A DNA stretch of 64,000 nt from Afifellaceae bacterium (GCA_028284625.1 JANQRH010000007.1:115979-179978), one strand, 5' to 3'. Positions 35,405-46,457 are shown, numbered from the stretch's first letter. Notes: generated by a model from the sequence alone, not told the origin. Made by a program: numbers and translations.

Positions 35405-37006
35405 TCAGTGCCGGAAATGGCGCGTGCCGGTGAACACCATGGCAAGGCCGGCCTCGTCGGCGGCAGCGATCACCTCATCGTCGCGCATGGAGCCGCCGGG
35501 CTGGATGACGGCGGTGGCGCCGGCTTCCGCTGCGGCCAACAGCCCGTCGGCAAAGGGGAAGAACGCATCGGACGCGACGACGGAGCCGCGTGTCAGTGGT
35601 TCGTCGAGGCCCGCGCTCTTCGCTGCGTCGGCGGATTTCGTCGCTGCGATGCGTGCTGAATCGAGCCGGCTCATCTGCCCTGCTCCGATGCCGACGGTCG
35701 CACCGGCCTTGGCGTAGACGATGGCGTTCGACTTGACGTGCTTGGCGACGCGGAAGGCGAAGATCAGGTCGGCCATCTCTTCATCGCTCGGCGCACGCAG
35801 CGTGACGACGCGGCAGTCGTCGGACGAGACAAGCGCAAAGTCGCGCGTCTGAACGAGAAGCCCGCCCGCGATATGTCGGACGCGCTTGCCTCGGTCGCTC
35901 GTGTCGGCAAGGCCGCCGGTCAGGAGCAGGCGGAGGTTTGGCTTTTTGGAAAATATTGCAAGCGCATCGTCATCGGCTTCCGGCGCGACGACGACCTCGG
36001 TGAAGATGCCGGTGATCGCTTCTGCGGCGGTGCCGTCGAGCGGCCGATTGACCGCCACGATGCCGCCGAAAGCGGACACCGGGTCGCAGCGCAGCGCCTT
36101 CTCGTAAGCCTCACCAAGGTCGGCGCCGAGCGCCACGCCACAAGGATTGGCGTGCTTGATGATGGCAACGGCGGGTGTCTCGCCGGCAAGGTCGGAGATG
36201 AGATCGAACGCCGCGTCGGCGTCGTTGATGTTGTTGTAGGAGAGCGGCTTGCCTTGCACCTGGCGGGCGGTGGCGACGCTTGGTCCCGACGAGCGGGTCA
36301 GATAGAGCGCCGCCGGCTGATGCGGGTTCTCGCCATAGCGAAGCTCCTGCCGCAGGTGACCTGCGACCGTCAGGCGCTCGGGGTTCGCCTCGCCGACAGC
36401 GTGCTGATACCAGCCGGCGATCGCCGCGTCATAGGCGGCGGTCCGCGCATAGGCTTTCGCCGCTAATTGGGCGCGAAGCGCCCGCGGCACGCCGCCTGAC
36501 TTAAGCTCAGCCAAGACGGCATCATAATCCGCCGCGTCTGTCAGCACGGTCACCCATGCGACGTTCTTCGCAGCGGCGCGGATCATCGCCGGCCCGCCGA
36601 TGTCGATGTTTTCAATCGCCTCCGCCGCATCTGCACCGCGGGCGATCGTCTCCTCAAACGGATAGAGATTGACCACCAGGCAATCGATCCCTTCGATACC
36701 GGCGCTCTGCATCGCGTCGCGGTGCGCGGCGTTGTCGCGAATGGCGAGAAGCCCGCCATGAATGGCCGGGTGAAGCGTCTTCACACGACCGTCCATCATC
36801 TCCTTCATGCCGGTGATGGAACCGACATCCGTGACAGCCAGTCCCGCCTCGACAAGCGTCCTTGCGGTCCCGCCGGTGGAGAGGATTTCCGCACCTTCTT
36901 CCGCCAGCGCTTGGGCCAATGCGACAATGCCGGATTTGTCGGAGACGGAGATCAGCGCGCGCTTGATTTCAACGCGTTCCGGTCCGGCGATCAGTTCGTC
37001 CTGCAT
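35405..37006 (-). CDS. purH: Bifunctional AICAR formyltransferase/IMP cyclohydrolase
   Basis: 533 residues, last two steps of IMP synthesis. The IMP cyclohydrolase half includes [33 protein letters not shown] and [17 protein letters not shown]. The formyltransferase half shows [26 protein letters not shown] and [14 protein letters not shown], ending [18 protein letters not shown] and [16 protein letters not shown]. Length is standard. It lies downstream of the heparinase and rsmB genes, as in other Rhizobiales. Confidence 0.97.
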   Translation of the reverse strand: MQDELIAGPERVEIKRALISVSDKSGIVALAQALAEEGAEILSTGGTARTLVEAGLAVTDVGSITGMKEMMDGRVKTLHPAIHGGLLAIRDNAAHRDAMQSAGIEGIDCLVVNLYPFEETIARGADAAEAIENIDIGGPAMIRAAAKNVAWVTVLTDAADYDAVLAELKSGGVPRALRAQLAAKAYARTAAYDAAIAGWYQHAVGEANPERLTVAGHLRQELRYGENPHQPAALYLTRSSGPSVATARQVQGKPLSYNNINDADAAFDLISDLAGETPAVAIIKHANPCGVALGADLGEAYEKALRCDPVSAFGGIVAVNRPLDGTAAEAITGIFTEVVVAPEADDDALAIFSKKPNLRLLLTGGLADTSDRGKRVRHIAGGLLVQTRDFALVSSDDCRVVTLRAPSDEEMADLIFAFRVAKHVKSNAIVYAKAGATVGIGAGQMSRLDSARIAATKSADAAKSAGLDEPLTRGSVVASDAFFPFADGLLAAAEAGATAVIQPGGSMRDDEVIAAADEAGLAMVFTGTRHFRH

Positions 37007-37110
37007 AAGATTTCTGCCCCCCGGCGGATTCTCGTCTTCGGATGATGGTGCGGATGTCGGCTGGAATTCTCTGCGTGTGCGCTAGCACGCGGCCCCGCCG
37101 CCGCAAAGGA

Positions 37111-38787
37111 TCAGGAGCGGCGCGTCAGCCGCCACTTCACGGGCGCGTCGGAATCGATCCCGCTGGCCAGCACCAACTGATAAGACGAGCGGCTGCCAAA
37201 GACATCGGAGAGATGCACGCTCTCCTCAAGCTCCACGGGGCAGTTCGCCTCAAAGCGCCAGACGCTGTCACCAGGCAACCGAAGATCGAGCGCCGTCGGC
37301 TGATCGGTCGCATGCACGCTGACGGAATGGTGCAGGTGGAAGCGAGTGACGAAGGACAGGTTCCGCTTGCTCGGCTGTCCCGTGAAACGGTCCATGCCCT
37401 CAAGCAGATGGCCGCCATTGCCGAGCCTCAGATTGCGCTCATGCACAAGGCCGAAGCGGCGGGCATAGCCGTCATGACTGAGATGCAAGATGGTGGACCC
37501 ATCGCCCGGCGACTGCCGGTGGGCGGCAACGCTGCGCGGGCCGGAGACGACCTGCGCATTGGCGGCCGGGCTTGAAAAGCGGCAGGAGGATTGCTCCGCC
37601 AGTGTGGCGGTGGAATGGGCGGCGGTCGTCCGCGCGGCGCGGCGCAGGTTCTCATGGCGCGCGGCCGGCGCGCCGCAATTGATAATGATGCGGTTCATGC
37701 CGCAGGAGAACTCAAACGACAGCGTGCCGGCATGCGCCTCGCTGCTCAGCGCGATGGGCGGCGGCCCGCCGGCATCGACGATGAGCAAGGATTGATCTGA
37801 ATCGACCCGCTCGTAGCCGGAATAGGCAGCACTTGCGGCCGGCTTGCCGAGCGTCTCGTCGTAGGAGACGAGCGTGGCGACGAGACCGCCGGCGGATGAG
37901 GCGGCGCCGTTGAAATGCGCGAATGCGCCGTCGCTGTGGCGGAAGAAGCGCAGCATCGGCATCATCCGGTCCATCGCGTTCATCAGCGTTTCAGACGGAA
38001 CAAGCCCACGCGAGATCAACGCCTGTCGCAGCGGCAGAAGGTCGATCAGAATGTCGACCAGCGCCGTGGGCTTGCGCGAGATGTGTCCGCCGTCCGGCAG
38101 GATCTGACTGGTCAACTCCGCGTCGACCCGGTCGAGGGCGGAGCGCGCCAACCGCTCCTGTTGCGACAGCGACAGGCCCGTCAGCGCAATCGCAATCGCC
38201 GCATTGAGCCGCGGCAGTCCCGGATCGCTGGTGCCCATGGCAGAGCGCAGCATGCTGGAATGCCGCAGAAGCGAGCGCACGAAGTCGCGATAGAGGTCGT
38301 GGCTTGCGTCATGCAGAATGAGCGGCGATTGCGCCAGAAGCGATAGCGCGCGTCGTGCCGTCACGTCGGAGTCCCAAACGACCTCGCCGCCGACGCGGCT
38401 GTGCCTTAGGAGCCAGTCCTCCACCAGCGTGCGGGCATTGGAGCGCGCAAGCGGCGTGTCTGCGGCGCGCAGATGCCGCAGCCAGCCGAACGAATGCAGC
38501 TCTCTCAGCCAGTCCTCCGACGGCGGCCCGATATCGAAAGGCGATCGTCCGCTGACTTCCACGACATGACCGGCAAAGGCGAAGCGACCGGAATAGATTT
38601 CCGCCGCGACCGTCGGGTCGGCGGTCCGGAGGTCGGGCGGCGCAATGAGAAGTTGCGAGCGGCCGCCGCCCGACATGCGCAGCCGACCAATCGGACCGGA
38701 CACGGCGCCGAGACGCATGCGCCGGGTGAGGCGTCCGACGCGATGGAGGGCAAGCTTGAGGTGGTCGACCGGAGCGACGGCACGCAT
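37111..38787 (-). CDS. Heparinase II/III family protein
   Basis: 558 residues from ATG 38787 (MRAVAPVDHLKLALHRVG); the frame stays open to 39210 but that overlaps rsmB and its residues are a shadow. An N-terminal alpha-helical toroid part (WLRELHSFGWLRHLRAADT, SLLAQSPLILHDASHDLYRDF) precedes the heparinase C-terminal beta domain (FSCGMNRIIINCGAPAA, LHLSHDGYARRFGLVHER). Conserved in this position (purH-heparinase-rsmB) in Rhizobiales, where its substrate has not been established to my knowledge. Polysaccharide lyase activity is inferred from the family. Confidence 0.87.
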   Translation of the reverse strand: MRAVAPVDHLKLALHRVGRLTRRMRLGAVSGPIGRLRMSGGGRSQLLIAPPDLRTADPTVAAEIYSGRFAFAGHVVEVSGRSPFDIGPPSEDWLRELHSFGWLRHLRAADTPLARSNARTLVEDWLLRHSRVGGEVVWDSDVTARRALSLLAQSPLILHDASHDLYRDFVRSLLRHSSMLRSAMGTSDPGLPRLNAAIAIALTGLSLSQQERLARSALDRVDAELTSQILPDGGHISRKPTALVDILIDLLPLRQALISRGLVPSETLMNAMDRMMPMLRFFRHSDGAFAHFNGAASSAGGLVATLVSYDETLGKPAASAAYSGYERVDSDQSLLIVDAGGPPPIALSSEAHAGTLSFEFSCGMNRIIINCGAPAARHENLRRAARTTAAHSTATLAEQSSCRFSSPAANAQVVSGPRSVAAHRQSPGDGSTILHLSHDGYARRFGLVHERNLRLGNGGHLLEGMDRFTGQPSKRNLSFVTRFHLHHSVSVHATDQPTALDLRLPGDSVWRFEANCPVELEESVHLSDVFGSRSSYQLVLASGIDSDAPVKWRLTRRS

Positions 38788-38807
38788 AACGAGGCGGTAA
38801 AGCTGAT

Positions 38808-40214
38808 TTACGACGTTGGCAAGGCGCGCTCGTTGCCTCGGGCGCGCCGAAGCCGCGCTGCGAAGAAGCCGTCCACACCTTGTGCTTCTGCAGCGCTCCC
38901 GAAGCGATGAAACGGCAAGGTGCGCAGACACCCGTCTGCGGTGATCGGCTCCGAAAGCCCTGAAATTTCGCCGGCTACAATGGGGTCGATGGCGAAGTCC
39001 GGATGACGCGCCAGGAACGGCGCGATCTGCGACTCGCCTTCCTCCGGCTCCAAAGAGCATGTTGAGAAGATCAGGACGCCGCCAGGCTTCACGAGCCGCG
39101 CCGCTTGAGCGAGGAGCCGCGCCTGCAGCGTCGCCAGCGCCGCGATGTCCTCCACTTGCTTTGTCCAGGGTATGTCGGGGTGCCGGCGGATGGTGCCCGT
39201 CGCCGTGCACGGCGCATCAAGGAGCACTGCATCGAACGTGGTGTCTGGTTGCCACTTCAGGATGTCGCTACAAACGATATGCGCCTCTAGATTGATTCGG
39301 GCGAGGTTTTCAGCGAGACGTTGCAGCCGGCCCTTTGAGACATCGACGGCCGTGACGTCGGCGCCGGCTGCTGCCAGTGCGGCCGTCTTGCCGCCCGGTG
39401 CGGCGCAAAGGTCGGCGGCGCGCTTGCCGGCGACATCGCCGAAGAGGCGCGCGGGGAGGGCGGCCGCAGCGTCCTGCACCCACCACTCGCCCTCTTCGTA
39501 TCCGGGGAGCTCAGAGACGCGCTGCGTCTCCGCCAATCGGATCGAACCGGTGGAGAGGACAGTGCCACCCAGCCGCTCCGCCCAAAGTGCCGGCTCGGCT
39601 TTCACGGAGATGTCGAGGCTCGGGGTCTTCAGATGCTCCGCCGCGATGGCGTCGGCGGCGGCGGCGCCATAGGTCGCGCGCCAGCGCTCGTAGAGCCATG
39701 CCGGCGTGTTGAGCCGCAGACTGTCTGGCCTTGAGAGCAGACGTTCGCGCTCGCGCACCATCCGGCGCAGTACGCCGTTGACCAATCCGCGCGCCCGACC
39801 GGTCCGCTTGTCGGCGCCGGCCTGCGCTACGGCAAGATTCACGGCCGCATGATCGGGGATGTCGAGAAACAGGAACTGCGCGGCGGCGACATGGAGGATC
39901 GCCGACAACAGCGCGGAACCCGGCGGTAGGGGACGGTCGAGCATCTCGCCCAAGGCCGAGTCGATCTCGCCTCTTCGGCGCAGGGCCTGGCCGAGGATGG
40001 CGCGCACCAGCGAGCGGTCGCGCGGATCGAGCTTGGCGAGATGCGGGTTGCCGTGATGCGGGTCGAGTTGCGCATCGAGCGGAGACTTTCGCTCGACAAC
40101 TTGCGTGAGGATGGTCGTGGCCGTGCGACGAACCGTAAGCCCGGCAGGGTCTGCTTCAGGTGCGCGTCGACGTGCCGGCCTGGCGCGGCTTTTGGAGCGT
40201 GACGTGTCGCTCAA
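38808..40214 (-). CDS. rsmB: 16S rRNA (cytosine-967-C5)-methyltransferase, RsmB family
   Basis: 468 residues from TTG 40214, which overlaps the htpX stop as TTGA; GTG 40253 further upstream is an alternative. The N-terminal NusB-like domain ([41 protein letters not shown]) is followed by the SAM-dependent domain: [34 protein letters not shown] (PC motif) and [13 protein letters not shown] with the catalytic Cys. It methylates C967 of 16S rRNA. Confidence 0.92.
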   Translation of the reverse strand: MSDTSRSKSRARPARRRAPEADPAGLTVRRTATTILTQVVERKSPLDAQLDPHHGNPHLAKLDPRDRSLVRAILGQALRRRGEIDSALGEMLDRPLPPGSALLSAILHVAAAQFLFLDIPDHAAVNLAVAQAGADKRTGRARGLVNGVLRRMVRERERLLSRPDSLRLNTPAWLYERWRATYGAAAADAIAAEHLKTPSLDISVKAEPALWAERLGGTVLSTGSIRLAETQRVSELPGYEEGEWWVQDAAAALPARLFGDVAGKRAADLCAAPGGKTAALAAAGADVTAVDVSKGRLQRLAENLARINLEAHIVCSDILKWQPDTTFDAVLLDAPCTATGTIRRHPDIPWTKQVEDIAALATLQARLLAQAARLVKPGGVLIFSTCSLEPEEGESQIAPFLARHPDFAIDPIVAGEISGLSEPITADGCLRTLPFHRFGSAAEAQGVDGFFAARLRRARGNERALPTS

Positions 40215-41155
40215 TCCCAGGGGCCGCCGCGTTTGCGCCCGGCCCGCGACCACGGCCCAGGCGATCCGCCGGTCGTCTCCGCCGGTGCGGCCGGCTGCGC
40301 CGCACGCCAGTCTGCGCCGCCGGCGCGTGCCATGTCGTTGAGCGCGGCAATGCGGTTCTCAGTGGCCGGGTGCGTGGAGAACAGATTGTCCATCCGCTCG
40401 CCCGTCAGCGGATTGACGATGAAGAGCGATGCGGTCGCCGGATTGCGCTCCGCTGCTTCAATCGGCGTCCGGCCGGCGACGCGGGCGATCTTGTCGAGCG
40501 CGGAGGCGAGCCACAGCGGGTTGCCGCAAATGGCCGCGCCATCACGGTCGGCGGAATATTCGCGCGTGCGGGAGATCGCCATCTGAATGAGCATAGCGGC
40601 GATTGGCGCGGTGATCGCCGCCAGAATCACGCCGACAATGCCCAGCGGATTGTTGCGGCTGCCGCCGAAGAAAAGGGCAAAGTTCGCGATCATGGAGATC
40701 GCGCCGGCGATGGTCGCAGCCACGGTCATGATGAGCGTGTCGCGGTTCTTCACATGCGCGAGCTCATGCGCCATCACGCCTGCGACTTCCTCGCGCGACA
40801 ATTGCTGCAGAAGTCCGGTAGTCGCCGCAACGGCGGCGTTCTCCGGGTTACGGCCCGTCGCAAAGGCGTTGGGCTGCACGTTCTCGATCACGTAGACCTT
40901 CGGCATGGGAAGCTCGGCGCGCGCCGCCAGCTCCTTCACCATGAGATAGAGGTCCGGCGCGCTCTCAGCATCCACCTCACGCGCCCGGTGCATCCTGAGC
41001 ACCAGCTTGTCGGCGTTCCAGTAGGAGAAGAGGTTCATGCCGGCAGCGATGAGGAAAGCGATGAACGCGCCCGCGCCGCCGCCGACGAGATAGCCGACAC
41101 CCATGAAGAGCGCCGTCAAAACCGCCAAAAGCATGCCCGTCTTCACGACGTTCAT
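40211..41155 (-). CDS. htpX: Membrane zinc metalloprotease HtpX
   Basis: 314 residues from ATG 41155 (AGGTG upstream); an in-frame TTG lies just before. Two N-terminal membrane helices, zinc motif HELAH at residues 130-134 ([14 protein letters not shown]), then two more helices, and the third ligand in [12 protein letters not shown]. HtpX degrades misfolded inner-membrane proteins and works with FtsH. Its C-terminal tail is Gly/Pro/Arg-rich. It is divergent from the SDHAF4-like gene. Confidence 0.95.
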   Translation of the reverse strand: MNVVKTGMLLAVLTALFMGVGYLVGGGAGAFIAFLIAAGMNLFSYWNADKLVLRMHRAREVDAESAPDLYLMVKELAARAELPMPKVYVIENVQPNAFATGRNPENAAVAATTGLLQQLSREEVAGVMAHELAHVKNRDTLIMTVAATIAGAISMIANFALFFGGSRNNPLGIVGVILAAITAPIAAMLIQMAISRTREYSADRDGAAICGNPLWLASALDKIARVAGRTPIEAAERNPATASLFIVNPLTGERMDNLFSTHPATENRIAALNDMARAGGADWRAAQPAAPAETTGGSPGPWSRAGRKRGGPWD

Positions 41156-41253
41156 CAAAACACCTCAGATTCCGCGGGGGCCGCCCGTTATCTTGGGTGG
41201 TCCGCCTGTTGCTGCGCCTTATATGATGGGAGCGACAAGCGGGAGGTTCAATC

Positions 41254-41496
41254 TTGAAGAGCGGCGAATCGAAGGTCGGGCCGCGCGACCCGGGCGTCGC
41301 GGCGAGGAAGGACAGCGCAGTTGAGCGCCGTATACGCGAAGCCGGCGAGCGTGCTCGCAGCGAGGCCGAAGCGCGGCGCACGGCGGCTGAAGCGTCGCGT
41401 CAGGCGGAGACCGCCCGTGAAATCGGCGGCCGCGACGGGCCGGAACCCGCCCGCTACGGCGATTGGGAGGTGAAGGGCATCGCCAGCGATTTCTGA
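41254..41496 (+). CDS. DUF1674/SDHAF4-like succinate dehydrogenase assembly protein
   Basis: 80 residues from TTG 41254, supported by GGGAGG 7 bases upstream. The N-terminal half is a charged Arg/Glu/Ala helix; the C-terminus GGRDGPEPARYGDWEVKGIA SDF-type ending is the DUF1674 signature shared with Sdh8/SDHAF4, which binds flavinylated SdhA during complex II assembly. No sdh genes are in the window. Confidence 0.88.
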   Translation: MKSGESKVGPRDPGVAARKDSAVERRIREAGERARSEAEARRTAAEASRQAETAREIGGRDGPEPARYGDWEVKGIASDF

Positions 41497-41539
41497 TGCA
41501 GCTCGCCGGTGACGAGTGTCCGCTACCTAGCGCGCCCGC

Positions 41540-41887
41540 TCAGTAATAGCACTCGCGCGTGACCCGCTGCTTGAGCTCCGCCCGGTTGTCGAGCGCTACC
41601 TCGTCGAACCGTCGGCGCTGCTCCGAAAGGCTTCGCGCTGCAAGCACGTATCGTTTCCGCGCTGGCGGTGCGGAATCCATGACGCTTTGTGCACAGCTGA
41701 CAAAGGCGCGGAACTCCGAGCGGCTCATATCGGCGAGCGCCTGCTGCTGCGGCCGAACGCTGTTGAGCACTTTGGCCACGGCGGCGCGGAACTGCGAGTT
41801 GGTCGAAGCGCTGGCAATATCGATCGGCGCGATGCCGATCACGGCCAACGCACAAACGCCGGCAAGGACTTTCGTTCTGAACGTCAT
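41540..41887 (-). CDS. Hypothetical secreted protein
   Basis: 115 residues with a signal peptide (TKVLAGVCALAVIGIAPIDI, ending ASAS). The mature part is Arg/Ala-rich and helical with two Cys (FVSCAQS and RECYY), no recognised family. Neighbours give no clue. Confidence 0.6.
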   Translation of the reverse strand: MTFRTKVLAGVCALAVIGIAPIDIASASTNSQFRAAVAKVLNSVRPQQQALADMSRSEFRAFVSCAQSVMDSAPPARKRYVLAARSLSEQRRRFDEVALDNRAELKQRVTRECYY

Positions 41888-42171
41888 TCCATTCCCTCAA
41901 GCAAACCGGTTGGGCGCCGAATCGCCTCACATATTCGCGCGGCACTATAGCCAGCCCCGCAGCACTATCCAGGCCAGCCAGAGACACGATTTCGCAAGCG
42001 AAAATGGCGGCGCTGGGGCAAGCCAGCGCATTGGTGGCATCATCGCGTCCCAACCTCTCTGGGTTGCATCTGCCGCCATCGGAACGACGCATTGAGCACC
42101 GGCCACACGCACACGCTGCTCGACGAACGCCCTCCATCGTGGCAATCGGACCCGCAACGAGGCGAGGGGAC

Positions 42172-43125
42172 ATGTCTGACGGCAGTTCATCAGCACCCAT
42201 CGATCGCGAGGCGATCGCCAGGACATCGGAATTGATCCGGCCGCATGTGCGGGTCACGCCCGTCCTTGAGACGCACGGTGACGACCTCGGCGTTGCAGCC
42301 GGGCCGCTCGTGATGAAGCTGGAACTGATGCAGCACGCCGGCTCCTTCAAGCCGCGGGGGGCGTTCGCCAATCTCTTGTCACGCGACGTGCCCCCGGCCG
42401 GCGTGGTCGCGGCATCGGGCGGCAATCACGGCGCGGCCGTCGCCTACGCAGCGCAGAAGCTTGGAACGAAGGCGGCCATCTTTGTCCCGGAGGTGTCGCC
42501 GCCTGCCAAGATCGCCCGTATCAAGAGCTACGATGCCGAACTCGTCGTCGGCGGCGCCCTTTACCCTGAGGCATTGGCCGCCAGCGAAGCGCGCAGCGCC
42601 GCCACCGGCGCTCTGCCTGTCCACGCTTATGACCAACGGGAGACGCTGCTTGGTCAAGGCACGCTCGGCCTGGAGCTGGAAGAGCAGGCGCCGGACCTCG
42701 ATACGCTTGTCGTCGCTGTTGGCGGTGGCGGTCTGATCGGCGGCGTCGCCGCCTGGTACGAAAGCCGTGTGCGGGTCGTGGCGGTCGAGCCTGAGGCGGC
42801 GCCGACATTGCATCTGGCGCTGCAGGCGGGCCGGCCCGTGGATTCGCCGGCCGGAGGCATCGCAGCGGATTCGCTGGCGCCCAAGCAGGTGGGGTCGCTG
42901 ATGTTCCCCATCGCCCAAAAGCATGTGGCGCAATCGGTGCTCGTCGACGACGCAGCGATAGCGGCTGCACAGAAACATCTCTGGGACAGGCTGCGTATCG
43001 CCGCTGAGCCGGGCGGCGCCACCTCGTTCGCGGCGCTTCTTTCAGGCCGCTACCAGCCGGACAAGGACGAGCGCGTCGGCGTGCTCATCTGCGGCGGCAA
43101 CACCGACGCGGTGAATTTCGACTAG
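42172..43125 (+). CDS. PLP-dependent threonine/serine dehydratase-like enzyme
   Basis: 317 residues from ATG 42172 with GAGGGG just upstream; the longer frame to 42004 is not supported. Lys in SFKPRGAFANLL holds PLP, SGGNHGAAVAYAA binds the substrate carboxylate, and VAVGGGGLIGGVAAWYE is the phosphate loop. This is the catabolic threonine/serine dehydratase fold without the regulatory ACT domain. It deaminates Ser/Thr or a hydroxy amino acid; the stop codon overlaps the start of a palindromic repeat. Confidence 0.88.
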   Translation: MSDGSSSAPIDREAIARTSELIRPHVRVTPVLETHGDDLGVAAGPLVMKLELMQHAGSFKPRGAFANLLSRDVPPAGVVAASGGNHGAAVAYAAQKLGTKAAIFVPEVSPPAKIARIKSYDAELVVGGALYPEALAASEARSAATGALPVHAYDQRETLLGQGTLGLELEEQAPDLDTLVVAVGGGGLIGGVAAWYESRVRVVAVEPEAAPTLHLALQAGRPVDSPAGGIAADSLAPKQVGSLMFPIAQKHVAQSVLVDDAAIAAAQKHLWDRLRIAAEPGGATSFAALLSGRYQPDKDERVGVLICGGNTDAVNFD

Positions 43126-43172
43126 AGCATGATCCCGAAAAGTGGAGACCGGTTTTCGGATAAGATCATGCC
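43125..43172. repeat. Palindromic intergenic repeat, GAGCATGATC type, copy 2
   Basis: GAGCATGATCCCGAAAA (from 43125) pairs with the TTTTCGG and GATCATGC parts up to 43172. Compared with copy 1 at 1931-1980 most of the 48 bases are the same. It sits between convergent genes and may act as a two-way terminator. Confidence 0.8.
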
Positions 43173-43178
43173 CCGGCT

Positions 43179-43676
43179 CTAAAGCGCAGGCGATGCGATG
43201 GGCAGCGCCTCAGGCGCGAACGGAGTTTCGAGCGCTGCGGTGAGATGGTCCTGGGCGAAACGCGCAATGCCGGCGGCCGTGATGGAGCCCTGGAAGCGGC
43301 CGATCTCACCTCCGCGGTGAAACAGGATCATCGTCGGGATCGCCTGCACCTGGTGGCGCGCCGCAACCTCGCCCGCCCGGTCCGTATTGACCTTCGCCAG
43401 CCGCAAGTCCCACTTCAGCCGCCGCGCCGCCTCCTCAAACTCCTCCGCCATGATACGGCACGGGCCGCACCACGGCGCCCAAAACGCCACAAGAACCGGC
43501 GCGTCGTGGCTGATGATGTGCTTTTGGAAGCGGATCGGATCGTCGAGCGATACGGACGCATCGGGGAACAATTCGGCGCGGCAGCGGCTGCACAACGTCT
43601 CCTCGTGCGCACGCGCCGACGCGACGCGGTTCACCGCATCACAGCCCGGGCACACGAGGTTCACAGACGCATACAT
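43179..43676 (-). CDS. trxC: Thioredoxin with N-terminal zinc finger (TrxC type)
   Basis: 165 residues from ATG 43676 (MYASVNLVCPGCDAVNRV). Two Cys pairs (Cys9/12 and Cys29/32) form the zinc finger of thioredoxin 2, followed by a thioredoxin fold with WCGPC at residues 69-73 and the cis-Pro in VQAIPTMILF. It reduces protein disulfides and is oxidative-stress linked in E. coli. Convergent with the dehydratase gene. Confidence 0.92.
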   Translation of the reverse strand: MYASVNLVCPGCDAVNRVASARAHEETLCSRCRAELFPDASVSLDDPIRFQKHIISHDAPVLVAFWAPWCGPCRIMAEEFEEAARRLKWDLRLAKVNTDRAGEVAARHQVQAIPTMILFHRGGEIGRFQGSITAAGIARFAQDHLTAALETPFAPEALPIASPAL

Positions 43677-43788
43677 AACAAACTCACCGGAAAGTCCGCC
43701 GCACGGGATACCGGTGAGTTTGATAATAGAGCTTAACGGCCTGTTGGCAACGCCGTGACGGTCGGAATTCGATCCGGTGCTATATGTG

Positions 43789-45747
43789 TCAGCCCTGCTT
43801 GTTCTGTCGGTTGTCCACCAGATGATCGACAACGGTCGGGTCGGCCAAGGTGGACGTGTCGCCGAGATTGGAGAAATCGTCCTCCGCGATCTTGCGCAGG
43901 ATGCGGCGCATGATCTTGCCGGACCGGGTCTTCGGAAGGCCCGGCGCGAATTGGATGAGGTCCGGCGAGGCGATCGGCCCGATTTCGGAGCGCACCCAGT
44001 TGCGGAGCTCCTTTTTCAGGTCGTCGTCCGGTTCCTCGCCCGACATCAGCGTGACGTAGCAATAGATACCTTGGCCTTTGATGTCGTGCGGGTAGCCGAC
44101 CACGGCAGCCTCCGACACTTTCGGGTGCGCCACGAGCGCCGATTCCACCTCCGCCGTCCCCATGCGGTGGCCGGAGACATTCAGCACGTCGTCGACCCGG
44201 CCGGTGATCCAATAATAGCCGTCTTCGTCGCGGCGGCAGCCGTCGCCGGTGAAATACATCCCCTTGTAGGTGGCGAAATAGGTGTCCGCGAAGCGCTTGT
44301 GGTCGCCGTAGACCGTGCGCATCTGACCGGGCCAGGAATCGAGGATGACGAGATTGCCGTCCACCGCCCCCTCCAGGATGTTGCCGTCGGCGTCCACCAG
44401 CGCTGGCTGCACGCCAAAGAAGGGTAGGGTGGCGGAGCCCGGCTTCAGGTCGATGGCGCCGGGGAGCGGCGTGATCAGAATGCCGCCTGTCTCCGTCTGC
44501 CACCACGTGTCGACGATCGGGCAGCGGCCGTCGCCGACGACGCGGTGATACCAGTCCCACGCTTCCGGATTGATCGGCTCGCCGACCGTGCCGAGCAGCC
44601 TGAGCGACTGGCGCGAGGTTGCCGTCACCGGCTCGTCGCCGGCGCCCATCAGCGCGCGGATCGCCGTCGGCGCGGTGTAGAAGATGTTGACCTTGTGCTT
44701 GTCGACCACATCCCAGAACCGCGAATTGTTCGGATAGTTCGGCACGCCCTCGAACATCAGGGTCGTGGCGCCGTTGGCGAGCGGCCCGTAGACGATATAG
44801 GAGTGCCCGGTGACCCAGCCGACATCCGCCGTGCACCAATAGATGTCGCCCTCGTGATAATCGAAGACATACTGATGCGTGGCCGAGGCGTAGACACCGT
44901 AGCCGCCGGTCGTGTGCAGCACGCCTTTCGGCTTACCGGTCGAGCCCGAGGTGTAGAGGATGAAAAGCGGATCCTCCGCGTTCATCTCCTCCGGCGGACA
45001 ATCGGCGGAAACGTTGGCAATCTCTTCGTGGTACCAGAGGTCGCGGTTTTCATGCATGGCGACGTCGCCGCCGGTGCGGCGCACCACCAGGACGTGACGC
45101 ACCGAGGCGCCGTCGGCCTCCGCGCGCTCGATCGCCTTGTCTGTATTGGCCTTGAGGGGGATCGCCCGCCCGCCGCGTACGCCTTCATCAGCGGTGATGA
45201 CGAAATCGGAGCCGCAATCCTCGATGCGGTTGGCAAGCGAGTCCGGCGAAAAGCCGCCGAAGACCACGGAGTGGATGGCGCCGATGCGCGCTGAGGCGAG
45301 CATCGCATAGGCGGCCTCCGGTATCATCGGCATATAGATTGTGACGCGGTCGCCCTTCTTGACGCCGCGCGCCTTCATGACATTGGCGAGCCGGCAGACC
45401 TGTTCGTGCAGCTCGCGGAACGTGATCTTCTTGTCGTCCGCCGGATCGTCGCCCTCCCACAGGATCGCGACCTGGTCGGCGCGCGTCGCAAGGTGTCGGT
45501 CTATGCAATTGGCGGAAAGGTTCAGCGTGCCGTCTTCAAACCATTTGATGGAAACGTCGGGATAGGAATAGCTGGTGTTCTTCACTTTCGTGAACGGCTT
45601 GATCCAGTCGATCCGCTTGGCTTCCTCGCGCCAAAACCCTTCCGGATCGTCCACGCTGCTTTTATACATCGCGCGATATTTCTCCGCGTTGATGAATGCC
45701 CGGTCGGCCCATTCCTTGCTGACGGGATGGCTCTTGGCTTCCGACAT
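43789..45747 (-). CDS. acs: Acetyl-CoA synthetase (acetate-CoA ligase)
   Basis: 652 residues from ATG 45747, preceded by AGGAGAAG. Activates acetate via acetyl-AMP. The P-loop [19 protein letters not shown], the WWQTETGG motif and the C-terminal [16 protein letters not shown] (whose Lys is the acetylation-controlled residue) are all present. Length is normal. It stands alone; the 245 bp upstream contain a palindromic repeat. Confidence 0.97.
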   Translation of the reverse strand: MSEAKSHPVSKEWADRAFINAEKYRAMYKSSVDDPEGFWREEAKRIDWIKPFTKVKNTSYSYPDVSIKWFEDGTLNLSANCIDRHLATRADQVAILWEGDDPADDKKITFRELHEQVCRLANVMKARGVKKGDRVTIYMPMIPEAAYAMLASARIGAIHSVVFGGFSPDSLANRIEDCGSDFVITADEGVRGGRAIPLKANTDKAIERAEADGASVRHVLVVRRTGGDVAMHENRDLWYHEEIANVSADCPPEEMNAEDPLFILYTSGSTGKPKGVLHTTGGYGVYASATHQYVFDYHEGDIYWCTADVGWVTGHSYIVYGPLANGATTLMFEGVPNYPNNSRFWDVVDKHKVNIFYTAPTAIRALMGAGDEPVTATSRQSLRLLGTVGEPINPEAWDWYHRVVGDGRCPIVDTWWQTETGGILITPLPGAIDLKPGSATLPFFGVQPALVDADGNILEGAVDGNLVILDSWPGQMRTVYGDHKRFADTYFATYKGMYFTGDGCRRDEDGYYWITGRVDDVLNVSGHRMGTAEVESALVAHPKVSEAAVVGYPHDIKGQGIYCYVTLMSGEEPDDDLKKELRNWVRSEIGPIASPDLIQFAPGLPKTRSGKIMRRILRKIAEDDFSNLGDTSTLADPTVVDHLVDNRQNKQG

Positions 45748-45871
45748 TGAACTTCTCCTCACGAGCGACAGATTCGGCCGCGGCCCTCTTAGCTGGGGCG
45801 TTGTCGGGTATCGTTGACCCGCATCAACGCCCTATCCTTTTGCCCTGTCCTTTTGCCCTATCCATTTGATG

Positions 45872-45926
45872 GAGCATGATCTTGTCCGAATACCGGCGTC
45901 CACCCGCCGCTCTCCAGATCATGCTC
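45872..45926. repeat. Palindromic intergenic repeat, GAGCATGATC type, copy 3 (variant core)
   Basis: GAGCATGATCT (45872-45882) and AGATCATGCTC (45916-45926) are perfect 11-bp arms; the core differs from copies 1 and 2. It lies in the 245-bp space between acs and the DUF1761 gene, which otherwise shows nothing I can call. Confidence 0.75.
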
Positions 45927-45992
45927 GAACGCTCATTATGCGAAGGCGCGGTCGCTTCGTCTATGAGACGAGGGTCGTAGATTGCCGCAGCG

Positions 45993-46391
45993 TCACGCGC
46001 CGATAACGCCGATGACGATTCCCATGATCACAAGCACGCCGAGCCAATGGCCGCCGTCGATGAATGTGAGGCTCCACGGATTGCCCTGAAAGCGGTGGTT
46101 CACGATCATCGTCCCCATCACGAAGGGCAACCACACGAAGAAGGCTGAAATGACCCCCCGCGTTGGCGTGATTTCGCCGAGATGGCCGATCAGGCCGGCC
46201 AGGAAATAGGCGATCACCACCTGCGCGATGAAGGCGATGATGAAAGGGGCCGGCGCCGGCTTTGGCGGATCGTCGAGCCTCGTAGCGGCGAGCCAGCGCT
46301 CCGCCAGCATCATGTAATAGATGGAGCCGTAGATATAGGCGGCCACGGCCGCGGCGAAGACGGCAAGATAATTGATGCCGGTGAAGACCAT
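45993..46391 (-). CDS. DUF1761 family membrane protein
   Basis: 132 residues with four hydrophobic segments: INYLAVFAAAVAAYIYGSIY, IIAFIAQVVIAYFLAGLIG, ISAFFVWLPFVMGTMIVNH and WLGVLVIMGIVIGVIGA. The N-terminal INYLAVFAAAVAAYIYGSIYY and late FIDGGHWLGVLVIMG are typical for DUF1761. Function unknown. Confidence 0.85.
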   Translation of the reverse strand: MVFTGINYLAVFAAAVAAYIYGSIYYMMLAERWLAATRLDDPPKPAPAPFIIAFIAQVVIAYFLAGLIGHLGEITPTRGVISAFFVWLPFVMGTMIVNHRFQGNPWSLTFIDGGHWLGVLVIMGIVIGVIGA

Positions 46392-46457
46392 CGTGGTAGT
46401 GCCCCCAGACGAATGACAAACGGTGCTGAATCATAGCACGGCCAATGGCGCCGATGC

